From Lentisphaera sp. (lineage in GTDB: Bacteria > Verrucomicrobiota > Lentisphaeria > Victivallales > GWF2-50-93): DNA of 28,887 bases. Every line of letters starts with the position of its first letter. The stretch's first letter is position 1. The stretch spans positions 1 to 28,887 of the forward strand of contig DYMC01000005.1 in the NCBI GenBank assembly GCA_020721745.1. The letters are read 5' to 3'. Below, in pieces: positions 21,676 through 28,887 of this stretch. The notes beneath the pieces are model-generated. The model was not told where the DNA came from. It searched no databases and saw nothing but the letters and a program-made list of their open reading frames with translations. The position numbers and the translations under genes are program-made.

Positions 21676-22683
21676 ATGAAGCTTGATTCGAAAAAATCTG
21701 CGAAAAATAGTAAAAACCCCGGTGACGAGGCGTTCAAAATCATATGCATGGTCTCGGCCTCGTTCATAATCCTAATGCTGATACTTCTCTTCATCGAACT
21801 CTTCCATCATTCAATGCCATCCATAAGGAAATTCGGGTTTGGCTTCCTGTGGTCCACGGGCTGGGACCCGGTGAGGCAGGACTTCGGGGCGTTCCCAAGC
21901 ATATTCGGAACCGTCCTCACCACGGTGGTCGCCATGCTCATTGCCGTCCCGACAAGTTTCGTCATAGCCCTCTTCCTGGTCGAGCTCTCGCATCCGATCT
22001 TCGGCAAGGTGGTTGGAGAGGCGCTGGATCTTCTGGCCGCCATCCCGAGCATCATATACGGCATGTGGGGGCTCTTCGTGTTCGCACCGTTCATGCAGGA
22101 CCATGTCCAGCCGTTCCTTTCAAAGAAGATACAGCCGTTCCTGGACTCCGCCGCCGCCTTCATCGGAAGGGCAACGGGCATTGAAATAGGCCTTCCGTTC
22201 TTCTCCGGCTCCGGAATGGGCATAGGGGTCATGACCGCCGGCCTCATATTGGCCCTCATGATACTGCCTTTCACGAGCGCCATCATCCGCGATGTGTTCA
22301 AGATGGTTCCGTCGGTGGTGAAGGAGTCGGCATACGGCGTGGGCTCGACCACCTGGGAGGTGACATACAATGTGACGCTCAGATATGGAATGCAAGGAAT
22401 ACTTGGAGGCATATTCCTCGGTCTCGGCAGGGCCATTGGCGAAACAATGGCCGTGACATTCGTGATAGGCAACGCGCAGAAGGTGTCAATGTCGCTGCTC
22501 GCCCCCGGCACAACCATCGCGTCCACCCTCGCGAGCCAGTTCTCCGAAGCGGTATCCCAGCCGCTATTCAAAAGCGTGCTCCTCGAGCTTGGTCTCATAC
22601 TCTTCCTGGTCAGCTTTGTCATACAGATTCTCGCCCAGCTCTGGCTCAACAGGGTCAGGAAAAGCGCGGGGGGCGGACTATGA
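21676..22683 (+). CDS. pstC: Phosphate ABC transporter permease PstC
   Basis: A 335-residue inner-membrane permease with about six helices. After a charged N-terminus rich in Lys and Ser there is one helix (ASFIILMLILLFIEL), then the FLWSTGWDPV..DFGAFPSIFGT segment typical of PstC, the AIPSIIYGMWGLFVF block, and the coupling region ALMILPFTSAIIRDVFKMVP...ESAYGVGSTTWE and GRAIGETMAVTFVIGN that contacts PstB. Length is slightly above the usual 300-320 because of a periplasmic loop around residues 145-180. The ribosome-binding site is weak and a hairpin precedes the gene. It overlaps pstA by 4 bp. Confidence 0.96.
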   Translation: MKLDSKKSAKNSKNPGDEAFKIICMVSASFIILMLILLFIELFHHSMPSIRKFGFGFLWSTGWDPVRQDFGAFPSIFGTVLTTVVAMLIAVPTSFVIALFLVELSHPIFGKVVGEALDLLAAIPSIIYGMWGLFVFAPFMQDHVQPFLSKKIQPFLDSAAAFIGRATGIEIGLPFFSGSGMGIGVMTAGLILALMILPFTSAIIRDVFKMVPSVVKESAYGVGSTTWEVTYNVTLRYGMQGILGGIFLGLGRAIGETMAVTFVIGNAQKVSMSLLAPGTTIASTLASQFSEAVSQPLFKSVLLELGLILFLVSFVIQILAQLWLNRVRKSAGGGL

Positions 22684-23543
22684 AGAAGAAAGGAGTGATA
22701 AAAAGACGCTTCGTGGACAATGTGATGAAGATAGTTTCCTTTGCCGCCGCAATGTCCGGCATATTCTTCCTGTTCTGGATACTCATCGTGGTTTTCAACA
22801 GAGGTTTCTCGGCTTTCAACTGGAAGTTTTTCACACAGATTAGCGCGGATGGCGCGGATGGAGGTGTGGCTAATGCAGTGCTCGGAACCGCAATCATCAC
22901 CATTATGGCCACGGGCATAGGCGTGCCGCTCGGCATTCTGGGGGGGGTATTCCTGTCCGAATTCGGGAGGAACTCCAGGCTCGGAAACCTGATACGCTTC
23001 TCCGCGAACGTCATGATGGGGATGCCTTCGATAATCATCGGACTCTTCGTATACACCATGGTCGTCTACAGCACGAAGACGTTCTCCGGATTCGCCGGGG
23101 CCGTGTCCCTCGCGATAATAATGTTCCCGGTCGTCCTGAGAACGACGGAGGACATGCTCTGCCTCGTCCCGAACTCCCTTCGCGAGGCGGCGCTCGCCCT
23201 CGGAACTCCAAGGTGGAAGGCCACGCTCCATATAGTGTTCAGGGCGTCGAAGACCGGACTTCTCACCGGCGTCCTGCTCGCGGTCGCCAGAGTCAGCGGA
23301 GAGACCGCGCCTCTTCTGTTCACCGCCCTCAACAGCTACTTCTGGCCTTGCGACCCATGGTGGAGGATATGGGATGTGTTCAGCACCCCCACGCCGAATC
23401 TCACGGTCACAATAAACGACTACGCGATGTCCCCGTTCGAAGGGCTGAACAGGATGGCCTGGGGAGCCTCTCTCCTCATAACAGCGTCGGTTCTACTGCT
23501 TAACATAATGTGCAGAATCATTTTCAGGGAGGACAAGAGATAA
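22680..23543 (+). CDS. pstA: Phosphate ABC transporter permease PstA
   Basis: A 287-residue partner of PstC with about six helices. Typical features are GGVANAVLGTAIITIMATGIGVPLGILGGVFLSEF, the MGMPSIIIGLFVY block, the coupling loop MFPVVLRTTEDMLCLVPNSLREAALALGTPRWK, and ARVSGETAPLLFTAL. A short tandem (GCGCGGATG twice near 22843-22860) encodes the ADGADGG turn before the first conserved block, and a G8 run at 22940-22947 lies in the GILGGVF codons. The start overlaps the pstC stop (ATGA) and the stop overlaps the pstB start (TAATG). Confidence 0.96.
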   Translation: MKKKGVIKRRFVDNVMKIVSFAAAMSGIFFLFWILIVVFNRGFSAFNWKFFTQISADGADGGVANAVLGTAIITIMATGIGVPLGILGGVFLSEFGRNSRLGNLIRFSANVMMGMPSIIIGLFVYTMVVYSTKTFSGFAGAVSLAIIMFPVVLRTTEDMLCLVPNSLREAALALGTPRWKATLHIVFRASKTGLLTGVLLAVARVSGETAPLLFTALNSYFWPCDPWWRIWDVFSTPTPNLTVTINDYAMSPFEGLNRMAWGASLLITASVLLLNIMCRIIFREDKR

Positions 23544-24316
23544 TGGCTGGCGAAAAACAGAGAGATGTGAAGATATCAGTCCGCAATCTCAACTTCTACT
23601 ACGGCGGACAGAAGGCCCTCTTCAACAACAACATCAATATCTATGAAAAGTGCGTAACCGCCGTGATAGGACCCTCCGGATGCGGAAAATCCACCCACCT
23701 GAGGGTCTACAACCGCATATACGAGCTCTACCGCGAACAGCGCGCCGAGGGCGAGGTTTTCCTCGACGGGGAGAACATCCTGTCCCCTTCGACGGACCTC
23801 CTCGAGCTCCGCAGGAAGGTGGGGATGATATTCCAGAAGCCAACCCCGTTTCCAATGAGCGTGTTCGAGAACATCGCATATGGACTGAGGCTCCACTACA
23901 AGCTCGGGAAGGGGGAGATAGCCGAACGCGTCGAGAAGGCCCTCCGGGCCGCGGCGCTCTGGGACGAGGTGAAAGACAAGCTCAACAAGCCCGGGATGGC
24001 GCTCTCGGGCGGACAGCAGCAGAGGCTATGCATAGCAAGGGCGATCGCGATAGAGCCCGAAGTCCTGCTCATGGACGAGCCCACCTCCGCGATAGACCCG
24101 ATAGGAACATCCAAGATAGAGGACCTCGTCAAGGAACTCGAATCCCAGTTCACAATCGTCATCGTCACCCACAACATGCAGCAGGCCGCGAGGATCTCCG
24201 ACTACACCGCCTTCTTCTTCGAAGGGGAGATCATAGAATACGGTCTCACGGACGAAATATTCACCAATCCTAAAAATAAGAAGACGGAAGAGTATATTAC
24301 CGGAAGATTTGGATGA
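23543..24316 (+). CDS. pstB: Phosphate ABC transporter ATP-binding protein PstB
   Basis: A 257-residue ATPase energising PstCA. Walker A is GPSGCGKST (residues 43-51), followed by a PstB-like RVYNRIYELY region. QKPTPFPMSVFENIAYGLRLH is the diagnostic PstB Q-loop block, LSGGQQQRLCIARAIA the signature, LLMDEPTSAIDPIGTSKIE Walker B and D-loop, and VIVTHNMQQAARISD the switch-His region. The frame opens earlier inside pstA, but ATG 23543 overlaps the pstA stop and is preceded by GGGAGG. phoU follows after a 37-bp gap. Confidence 0.97.
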   Translation: MAGEKQRDVKISVRNLNFYYGGQKALFNNNINIYEKCVTAVIGPSGCGKSTHLRVYNRIYELYREQRAEGEVFLDGENILSPSTDLLELRRKVGMIFQKPTPFPMSVFENIAYGLRLHYKLGKGEIAERVEKALRAAALWDEVKDKLNKPGMALSGGQQQRLCIARAIAIEPEVLLMDEPTSAIDPIGTSKIEDLVKELESQFTIVIVTHNMQQAARISDYTAFFFEGEIIEYGLTDEIFTNPKNKKTEEYITGRFG

Positions 24317-24353
24317 TTCCGCACGGAAAAAAGAAAAAACAGGAGAGCAGAAC

Positions 24354-25037
24354 ATGTCCATACATCTCGAAAAGGAAATCGAAAAGATAAAAAAGAAGCT
24401 CATGCAGCTGGCGACACTTGTGGAGGAGAATGTCCGCAAGTCCGTCGTGGCGGTCGGCTCCAGGAACGAGCGGCTCGCCGGCGAGGTCATATCCAAGGAT
24501 GACGAAATAGACAGGTTCGAGGTGGAGCTCGAGGAGGAGTGCATGAAGGTTCTGGCGCTCCACCAGCCTGTCGCCATAGACCTCCGCTACGTCCTGGCAT
24601 GCATGAAGATAAACAACGATCTCGAGAGGATAGGCGACCTCGCCGTGAACATCGCCCAGCGCGCACTCTCCATCGCGGAGAACAAGGAGGACAAGGTCCC
24701 CGTGGATTTCAGCGCCATCATGGACCGCACCCAGATAATGCTTGCCAAGACCCTCGACTCGGTCATGGAGTTCAGCCCGGCCATAGCGAAGGAGGTGTGC
24801 GAGATGGATGCCGGAATAGACAGCTTCAACAGGGACATACACGAGGAGATAATCAAACTCATAAAGGACAAGCCCAAGAAAACAAGATATTTCCTCCACG
24901 TCCTCGGGGTATCGAGGCAGCTCGAGAGAATAGCCGACTACGCGACCAACATATGCGAGGATGTCATATACATGATAGAAGGAAAGATTGTCAGGCATCA
25001 GGAGCAGATGCCGGAAGACACCCAGTCCGAAGGATGA
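24354..25037 (+). CDS. phoU: Phosphate signalling protein PhoU
   Basis: A 227-residue all-helical protein made of two PhoU repeats, a cytoplasmic negative regulator that links the Pst transporter with PhoR and keeps the Pho response off when phosphate is plentiful. The conserved metal-binding type motif KDDEIDRFEVELEEECM and the DLRYVLACMKINNDLERIGDLAVNIA block mark the first repeat. The equivalents MDAGIDSFNRDIHEE and FLHVLGVSRQLERIADYATNICED mark the second. AGGAG lies upstream of ATG 24354, which is chosen over an in-frame ATG at 24309. phoB starts 26 bp after its stop. Confidence 0.96.
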   Translation: MSIHLEKEIEKIKKKLMQLATLVEENVRKSVVAVGSRNERLAGEVISKDDEIDRFEVELEEECMKVLALHQPVAIDLRYVLACMKINNDLERIGDLAVNIAQRALSIAENKEDKVPVDFSAIMDRTQIMLAKTLDSVMEFSPAIAKEVCEMDAGIDSFNRDIHEEIIKLIKDKPKKTRYFLHVLGVSRQLERIADYATNICEDVIYMIEGKIVRHQEQMPEDTQSEG

Positions 25038-25063
25038 AATAAGGAAAACAAACAGGTGGAAAC

Positions 25064-25747
25064 ATGGCCAAAGCAAGAATACTTGTGGTTGAGGACGAGA
25101 AGGACATACTCGATCTCATAGAAATGAACCTCGAGCGCGAGGGATACAAAGTAAAATGCGTCGAAAACGGCGAGGATTGCATCAAGGCCGCAAGAGAGAA
25201 GCTCCCGGACCTGATCATCCTCGACCTTATGCTGCCGGGAATGGACGGCCTCGATGTCTGCAGGATAATCAAGAACGACTCGAAGACCCGCCACATCCCG
25301 GTCATCATGCTCACGGCAAAGGGCGAGGAATCCGACGTGATAACAGGTCTCGAAATGGGGGCTGACGACTACATGACCAAGCCCTTCAGCCCGAAAGTTC
25401 TCATCGCGCGCGTCAAGGCCGTCCTCAGGAAGGTTTCGATGGCGAGCGGGGACGAAGGCGTGATCAGGAAGAAGGACCTGATAATAGACCAAGGCCGAAG
25501 GGAGGTCATATGCAAGGGAAAAAAGATTGATCTCACCTTCACCGAATTCGAACTTCTCTATCTTTTTTCGCGGCGCCCGGGATGGGTCTTCACACGCAAC
25601 CAGATAGTCCAGGCCGTGAAGGGGGATGGATACCCGGTCACCGAACGCGCCGTGGATGTCCAGATCGTCGGACTTCGCAAGAAGCTTGGCGAGTCGGGCG
25701 AACTCATAGAAACCATCCGCGGAGTCGGATACAGGTTCAAGGACTGA
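25064..25747 (+). CDS. phoB: Phosphate regulon response regulator PhoB
   Basis: A 227-residue OmpR/PhoB-family regulator. The receiver domain has the acidic pair E10/D11, phosphoacceptor Asp54 in LIILDLMLPGMDGL, Thr84 in MLTAKG and Lys106 in MTKPF. A linker leads to a winged-helix DNA-binding domain (LTFTEFELLYLFSRRPGWVFTR... RAVDVQIVGLRKKLG... TIRGVGYRFKD). The Pho assignment rests on position between phoU and phoR. AGGTGG precedes the ATG, and the gene is followed after 3 bp by the kinase gene. It is the expected binder of the repeats at 16740 and 20405, though the half-site here (CTAAYA) differs from the E. coli CTGTCA. Confidence 0.93.
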   Translation: MAKARILVVEDEKDILDLIEMNLEREGYKVKCVENGEDCIKAAREKLPDLIILDLMLPGMDGLDVCRIIKNDSKTRHIPVIMLTAKGEESDVITGLEMGADDYMTKPFSPKVLIARVKAVLRKVSMASGDEGVIRKKDLIIDQGRREVICKGKKIDLTFTEFELLYLFSRRPGWVFTRNQIVQAVKGDGYPVTERAVDVQIVGLRKKLGESGELIETIRGVGYRFKD

Positions 25748-25750
25748 CAG

Positions 25751-27505
25751 ATGACGCTGAAATACAGGATATTCCCGCTATACAGTATCTCCCTGCTCGT
25801 CGCGGTGCTGGCAATATTCCTGCCTTCATGGCACATGATGAAGCAGAGCAGGCTTGATCAGGCGAGACGGGATCTGACCGATATACTGTCGGCCACAAAG
25901 CAGGGCATTGCGGCTGATGCCGAAAAAAGAGACACCGAATCCATAGCGCGCAAACTGGAAATTCTCGCCAAATCCGTCTCCGCCCGAATTACGCTGATAG
26001 AAGACGATGGCGATGTTGTCTTCGACTCCGACGCCAATCCGGCCGAGATGCTGAGGCACAACGACCGCCCAGAGATCATCGGCGCCTTGGAAAAAGGCCA
26101 TGGAGAATCATACAGGTTCAGCACCACGCTGAAAAAACACTTCCTCTATTCCGCCACCAGAATGACAACGGCCTCCGGACAAAACCTCTTCCTGCGGATA
26201 TCCCAGAGCGAAGATGTCATATTCAAGGGAATGGAAGACTCCGTCCAGAGCCTGCTGGCCTTCTGCGTGATAGCTTTCATAGCGGGATTCCTCATAAACC
26301 TGCTCGTCTCGGCCAAGATCAACACGCCCCTGTCCGAAATACGCGAATTGGCCGCGAATTTCGCAAACGGCAAGTTCTCCAGAACCATACACCCTTGCGG
26401 CATACACGAGATAGACACTATATCAAGCCAGATAGACAAGATGGCGGCCGAGTTCAAGGAAAGCATGGAAAAGGAGAAAAGGGGTGGCAGGGAGCTCAAT
26501 GCGATACTCTCCAGCATGAAGGAGGGAGTCATCGCAGTGGATGCCGACGGCAGACTCATCCAGGCCAACACTGCGGCGATGCGCCTCTTCAACATCAGCG
26601 AAAAGGGGCTGGCCGACAGACGCTTCTTCCAGGAGCTCATACGCAACACCGATGTCCAGAGGCTACTCGAAGAACTGCTCTCAAACAACTCCGACATCGA
26701 AAGGGAGATAGAGGTCTTCGGAACGAAGAAGACCCATCTCCAAGTCAGAGGCACCGCCCTCCTGAGCCAGGAGGGAAAATCCATCGGCGCCCTGGTCGTC
26801 CTGAACGACATGAGCCGGATGAAAAAGCTCGAGGACATGCGCAAAGACTTCGTCGCCAACGTCTCCCACGAGATAAGAACACCACTTACCGCAATAGTCG
26901 GAGCAGTCGAGACCATGCTCGAAAACAACCTCGGCGGAAAGGAGCGGAACAGAATGCTCGAAATTCTCGCCAAGCATTCCCAAAGATTGAACGTTCTCGT
27001 CGAAGACATCCTCAGCCTGTCGAAAATCGAGCAAGGCATAGACGAACTGGACTTCACATATTCATCCGCCGCACAGATGGTCGAAGGCGCCGTGGACGCA
27101 TGCAGGGAAAAGGCCGACGAGAAAAACATAACGATAAAAATGGACATCGAGGATTTCGAGCTGAACATGGACCAGGGACTCTTCCAGCAGGCAGTCATCA
27201 ACCTCATAGACAACGCGGTCAAATACAGCGGCAAGGGCGAGGTAGTCAGGGTGAAGACAAGAAAAAGCGATGAATCCTTCGACATATCGGTGTCCGACGA
27301 CGGATGCGGCATCCCGCAGGAGCACATCCCCAGAATATTCGAGAGATTCTACCGGGTGGACAAGGCGCGGAGCAGGGAGCTCGGAGGAACCGGCCTCGGA
27401 TTGTCCATCGTCAAGTATGTCGTCAGCGCGCACGGCGGCGAAGTGATTGTGGACAGCACCCCCGGCAAGGGAAGCACGTTCACCATAAGAATTCCCCGCG
27501 GTTGA
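25751..27505 (+). CDS. phoR: Phosphate regulon sensor histidine kinase PhoR
   Basis: A 584-residue membrane sensor kinase. Order: helix 1 (about residues 7-26), an extracytoplasmic domain of about 130 residues, helix 2 (about 158-180), HAMP (ending near 240), a PAS domain (LNAILSSMKEGVIAVDADGRLI..., about 250-365), HisKA with His373 in FVANVSHEIRTPLTAI, and HATPase with NLIDNAVKYSG (N box), DDGCGIPQEHIPRIFERFYRVD and GGTGLGLSIVKY. It is longer than E. coli PhoR (431) because it has a true extracytoplasmic domain, as in Bacillus-type PhoR. It starts 3 bp after phoB, with AAGGA at the end of phoB as ribosome-binding site. A hairpin follows. Confidence 0.94.
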   Translation: MTLKYRIFPLYSISLLVAVLAIFLPSWHMMKQSRLDQARRDLTDILSATKQGIAADAEKRDTESIARKLEILAKSVSARITLIEDDGDVVFDSDANPAEMLRHNDRPEIIGALEKGHGESYRFSTTLKKHFLYSATRMTTASGQNLFLRISQSEDVIFKGMEDSVQSLLAFCVIAFIAGFLINLLVSAKINTPLSEIRELAANFANGKFSRTIHPCGIHEIDTISSQIDKMAAEFKESMEKEKRGGRELNAILSSMKEGVIAVDADGRLIQANTAAMRLFNISEKGLADRRFFQELIRNTDVQRLLEELLSNNSDIEREIEVFGTKKTHLQVRGTALLSQEGKSIGALVVLNDMSRMKKLEDMRKDFVANVSHEIRTPLTAIVGAVETMLENNLGGKERNRMLEILAKHSQRLNVLVEDILSLSKIEQGIDELDFTYSSAAQMVEGAVDACREKADEKNITIKMDIEDFELNMDQGLFQQAVINLIDNAVKYSGKGEVVRVKTRKSDESFDISVSDDGCGIPQEHIPRIFERFYRVDKARSRELGGTGLGLSIVKYVVSAHGGEVIVDSTPGKGSTFTIRIPRG

Positions 27506-27515
27506 ATCTGGCTGT

Positions 27516-27549
27516 TTTTCCCGCTAAAAAATAGGCCGAAGTGGGAAAA
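27516..27549. terminator. Bidirectional terminator between phoR and pcnB
   Basis: TTTTCCCGCT (27516-27525) pairs with AGTGGGAAAA (27540-27549), allowing one G-T pair. The arms carry T- and A-rich ends on both strands, as expected for a terminator shared by two convergent genes. Confidence 0.6.
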
Positions 27550-27584
27550 TCCTCAAAGCAGTCCCAGGCGGATCGTCGCCGCCA

Positions 27585-28727
27585 TCATCTCCATTTCCCC
27601 TCGATAGATGCGTCTTTCCACAACGCCTTGTTCAGAATCTCGAACAGCTCCCGGGCATGATGAAAACGGCTGTGGCGGACTATGTGAGCATTCCGCCCCC
27701 GCTTCAGGAGAAGCGGCTGAAGCATCAGAATCTCCCGCGATACCGCCACCAGCCTCCTCGGAAAGCTGTATGGATGCACCAGCGAACGTATCTTGGAGAC
27801 CATCTCAGGCTCGACCTGCCAGCGGGGAAGCAGGGGAGAATCAGGATCGTCGAGCCCCAGAATACCGGTCAGGAATGGAGCGCAGACCGCCGACAGGGCT
27901 ATCGAAACGCTGGCCCGGTAGGCACCATGCGAAATTCGCAGATTCCAGTCGCCCAATACACCCAGAAACAGCTCCTCCTTCGACTTGTCCATGCGAAATT
28001 CGCGATAAATCCCGGGAAGAAAGAATTCCATGAACCCATGCTCCATGAACGCCTTCATGATCTTCGCCGAATTCTGGTTCTTCAATATTTTCTCAAACTC
28101 CAGACTGAGCCTCGAGACGCTGGCGCTCCTTATCGTCTGTCTGGCGGAGGAGAGGGCAGCCAATGTTCCGCCTTCAATGGTGAATCCATACTGTCCGGCC
28201 AGTTTCAGGGCCCGGAGAATACGGACAGGATCCTCGGCAAACCTCTTCGCTGGCTCTCCAATCGTCCGGACTATTCCGTCCTTCAAATCCTTCTCGCCCA
28301 TTCCGGTGAAATCGCTTATCTTCTCACGGACCGGGTCGTAGAAAATGGCGTTCACCGTGAAATCCCTGCGCCAGGCATCCTCCTCGGCCGTCCCGAACGT
28401 GTTCTCGTTGGGACGGAGCTTTCCCTTCACCTCCACGAGCTTTTCCTCTTCGGATGGCTCGCGCCGGAACGTGCTTATCTCGAATATCTTGTGGCCTATG
28501 CTGTAGTGGACAAGCCTGAACCGGCGGCCTATTATCCTGGCGTTCCTGCGGAAGAGCGACTTGACCTGTTCCGGAGTCGCTGCCGTGGCAATGTCATAAT
28601 CCTTGGGCTTTATCCCCAGAAAAATGTCCCTGACCGCCCCTCCCACAATATAAGTCTCGAACGACGCATCCTGCAGTCTGTGGACTACATTCAGCACATC
28701 CCTGTCTATTGCGGATTTCAAAGGCAT
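27585..28727 (-). CDS. pcnB: Poly(A) polymerase / class II tRNA nucleotidyltransferase family, PcnB-like
   Basis: A 380-residue nucleotidyltransferase. Poly(A) polymerase adds 3' A-tails that promote RNA decay; relatives add CCA to tRNA. Motifs: GGAVRD (29-34), KPKDYDIAT with the catalytic Asp pair (41-48), RRDFTVNAIFYD (120-131), and RFAEDPVRILRALKLA (162-177). The IIGRRFRLVH block (65-74) and the C-terminal SRFHHARELFEIL match PcnB rather than CCA enzymes, so PcnB is preferred. There is no HD domain or CBS extension. The long basic tail of E. coli PcnB is absent. The ribosome-binding site is weak (AGG directly before ATG), but an in-frame stop upstream rules out a much longer start. Convergent with phoR. 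Confidence 0.85.
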   Translation of the reverse strand: MPLKSAIDRDVLNVVHRLQDASFETYIVGGAVRDIFLGIKPKDYDIATAATPEQVKSLFRRNARIIGRRFRLVHYSIGHKIFEISTFRREPSEEEKLVEVKGKLRPNENTFGTAEEDAWRRDFTVNAIFYDPVREKISDFTGMGEKDLKDGIVRTIGEPAKRFAEDPVRILRALKLAGQYGFTIEGGTLAALSSARQTIRSASVSRLSLEFEKILKNQNSAKIMKAFMEHGFMEFFLPGIYREFRMDKSKEELFLGVLGDWNLRISHGAYRASVSIALSAVCAPFLTGILGLDDPDSPLLPRWQVEPEMVSKIRSLVHPYSFPRRLVAVSREILMLQPLLLKRGRNAHIVRHSRFHHARELFEILNKALWKDASIEGKWR

Positions 28728-28789
28728 CCTGGAGAAGCGGGCTCTTCGGGTTTTGATGAAGGAACGCAGTCTCGGCTATACTACGGTGG

Positions 28790-28817
28790 AATCTATCCCA
28801 TGTTCCTGGAATTTCAA
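28790..28817 (-). promoter_or_regulatory. Candidate pcnB promoter
   Basis: On the minus strand TTGAAA (28812-28817) is followed after 16 bp by TAGATT (28790-28795), about 63 bp before the pcnB start. The layout is the same as at adk. The rest of the sequence to the window end is AT-rich and shows no supported gene. Confidence 0.4.
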
Positions 28818-28887
28818 TCCGCTCGAACCGGCATTCTAGTGTCATGCATCGTAAATAAGTTGAAATAAAACGTGAGAAATTTTGGAT

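Noticed and set aside
21807..23231. Long open frame on the minus strand opposite pstC and pstA
   Set aside because: It is the antisense shadow of two clearly identified permeases, with no plausible start context or family.
26146..27327. Long open frame on the minus strand opposite phoR
   Set aside because: A Ser- and Met-rich translation typical of the antisense of a helical kinase. phoR is unambiguous on the plus strand.
28594..28845. Small minus-strand frame upstream of and overlapping pcnB
   Set aside because: It is out of frame with pcnB, has no ribosome-binding site and shows no similarity to a known protein.

Overview
This window looks like chromosomal DNA of a Gram-negative, probably poorly characterised bacterium. 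It encodes outer-membrane traits (an LpxL-type acyltransferase, a GmhA-like isomerase, a lipoprotein, secretin-family proteins) beside universal genes (dnaN, uppS, cdsA, infA, map, adk, pcnB). By eye it is moderately GC-rich and makes heavy use of ATA (Ile) and AGG (Arg) codons throughout, so most genes look long-resident. I cannot name the phylum. The many secretin and TPR-like proteins and the CdsA variant would fit the PVC group or a neighbouring candidate phylum, but that is a guess. No tRNA, rRNA, CRISPR array, insertion sequence or prophage was seen.

Layout. (1) 144-3330, minus strand: dnaN, then an alkaline-phosphatase/phosphoglyceromutase-superfamily enzyme, then a DUF1015 protein, ending in a perfect 32-bp palindromic terminator. 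(2) 3558-6686, plus: GmhA-like SIS protein, uppS, cdsA and an exported protein of unknown function, with start/stop overlaps throughout. (3) 6702-8560, minus: adk, map, infA and a small zinc-finger protein, resembling the tail of the spc ribosomal operon detached from secY. (4) 8732-12393, plus: TRL-type lipoprotein, PTS EIIA-CBS fusion, ArsB/NhaD-type transporter and LpxL-like acyltransferase. (5) 12471-16667, plus: an ABC-2 system with one ATPase, two different permeases and two membrane-anchored helical-repeat proteins, one ending in a double zinc ribbon. (6) 16834-27505, plus: two secretin-like proteins, then pstS-pstC-pstA-pstB-phoU-phoB-phoR. (7) 27585-28727, minus: pcnB, convergent with phoR.

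The most interesting unit is region 6. Both the first secretin-like gene and pstS are preceded by direct repeats of a CTAAYA-type 7-mer spaced by 4 bp (11-bp period), the architecture of a PHO box, and the cognate PhoB and PhoR lie in the same cluster. The two secretin-like proteins are paralogues sharing a WKNGPG motif. There is no secretion ATPase, platform protein or pseudopilin gene beside them. The inference is a phosphate-starvation-induced outer-membrane assembly in the genomic position where other bacteria may carry a phosphate porin. The larger paralogue carries an insert of about 150 residues whose codon use differs clearly from its surroundings, as expected of a fast-evolving surface loop.

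Secondary points are the five-gene ABC-2 system, with a terminator-like hairpin and an ambiguous start or frameshift at 15145-15232, and the EIIA-CBS protein beside an ion transporter.
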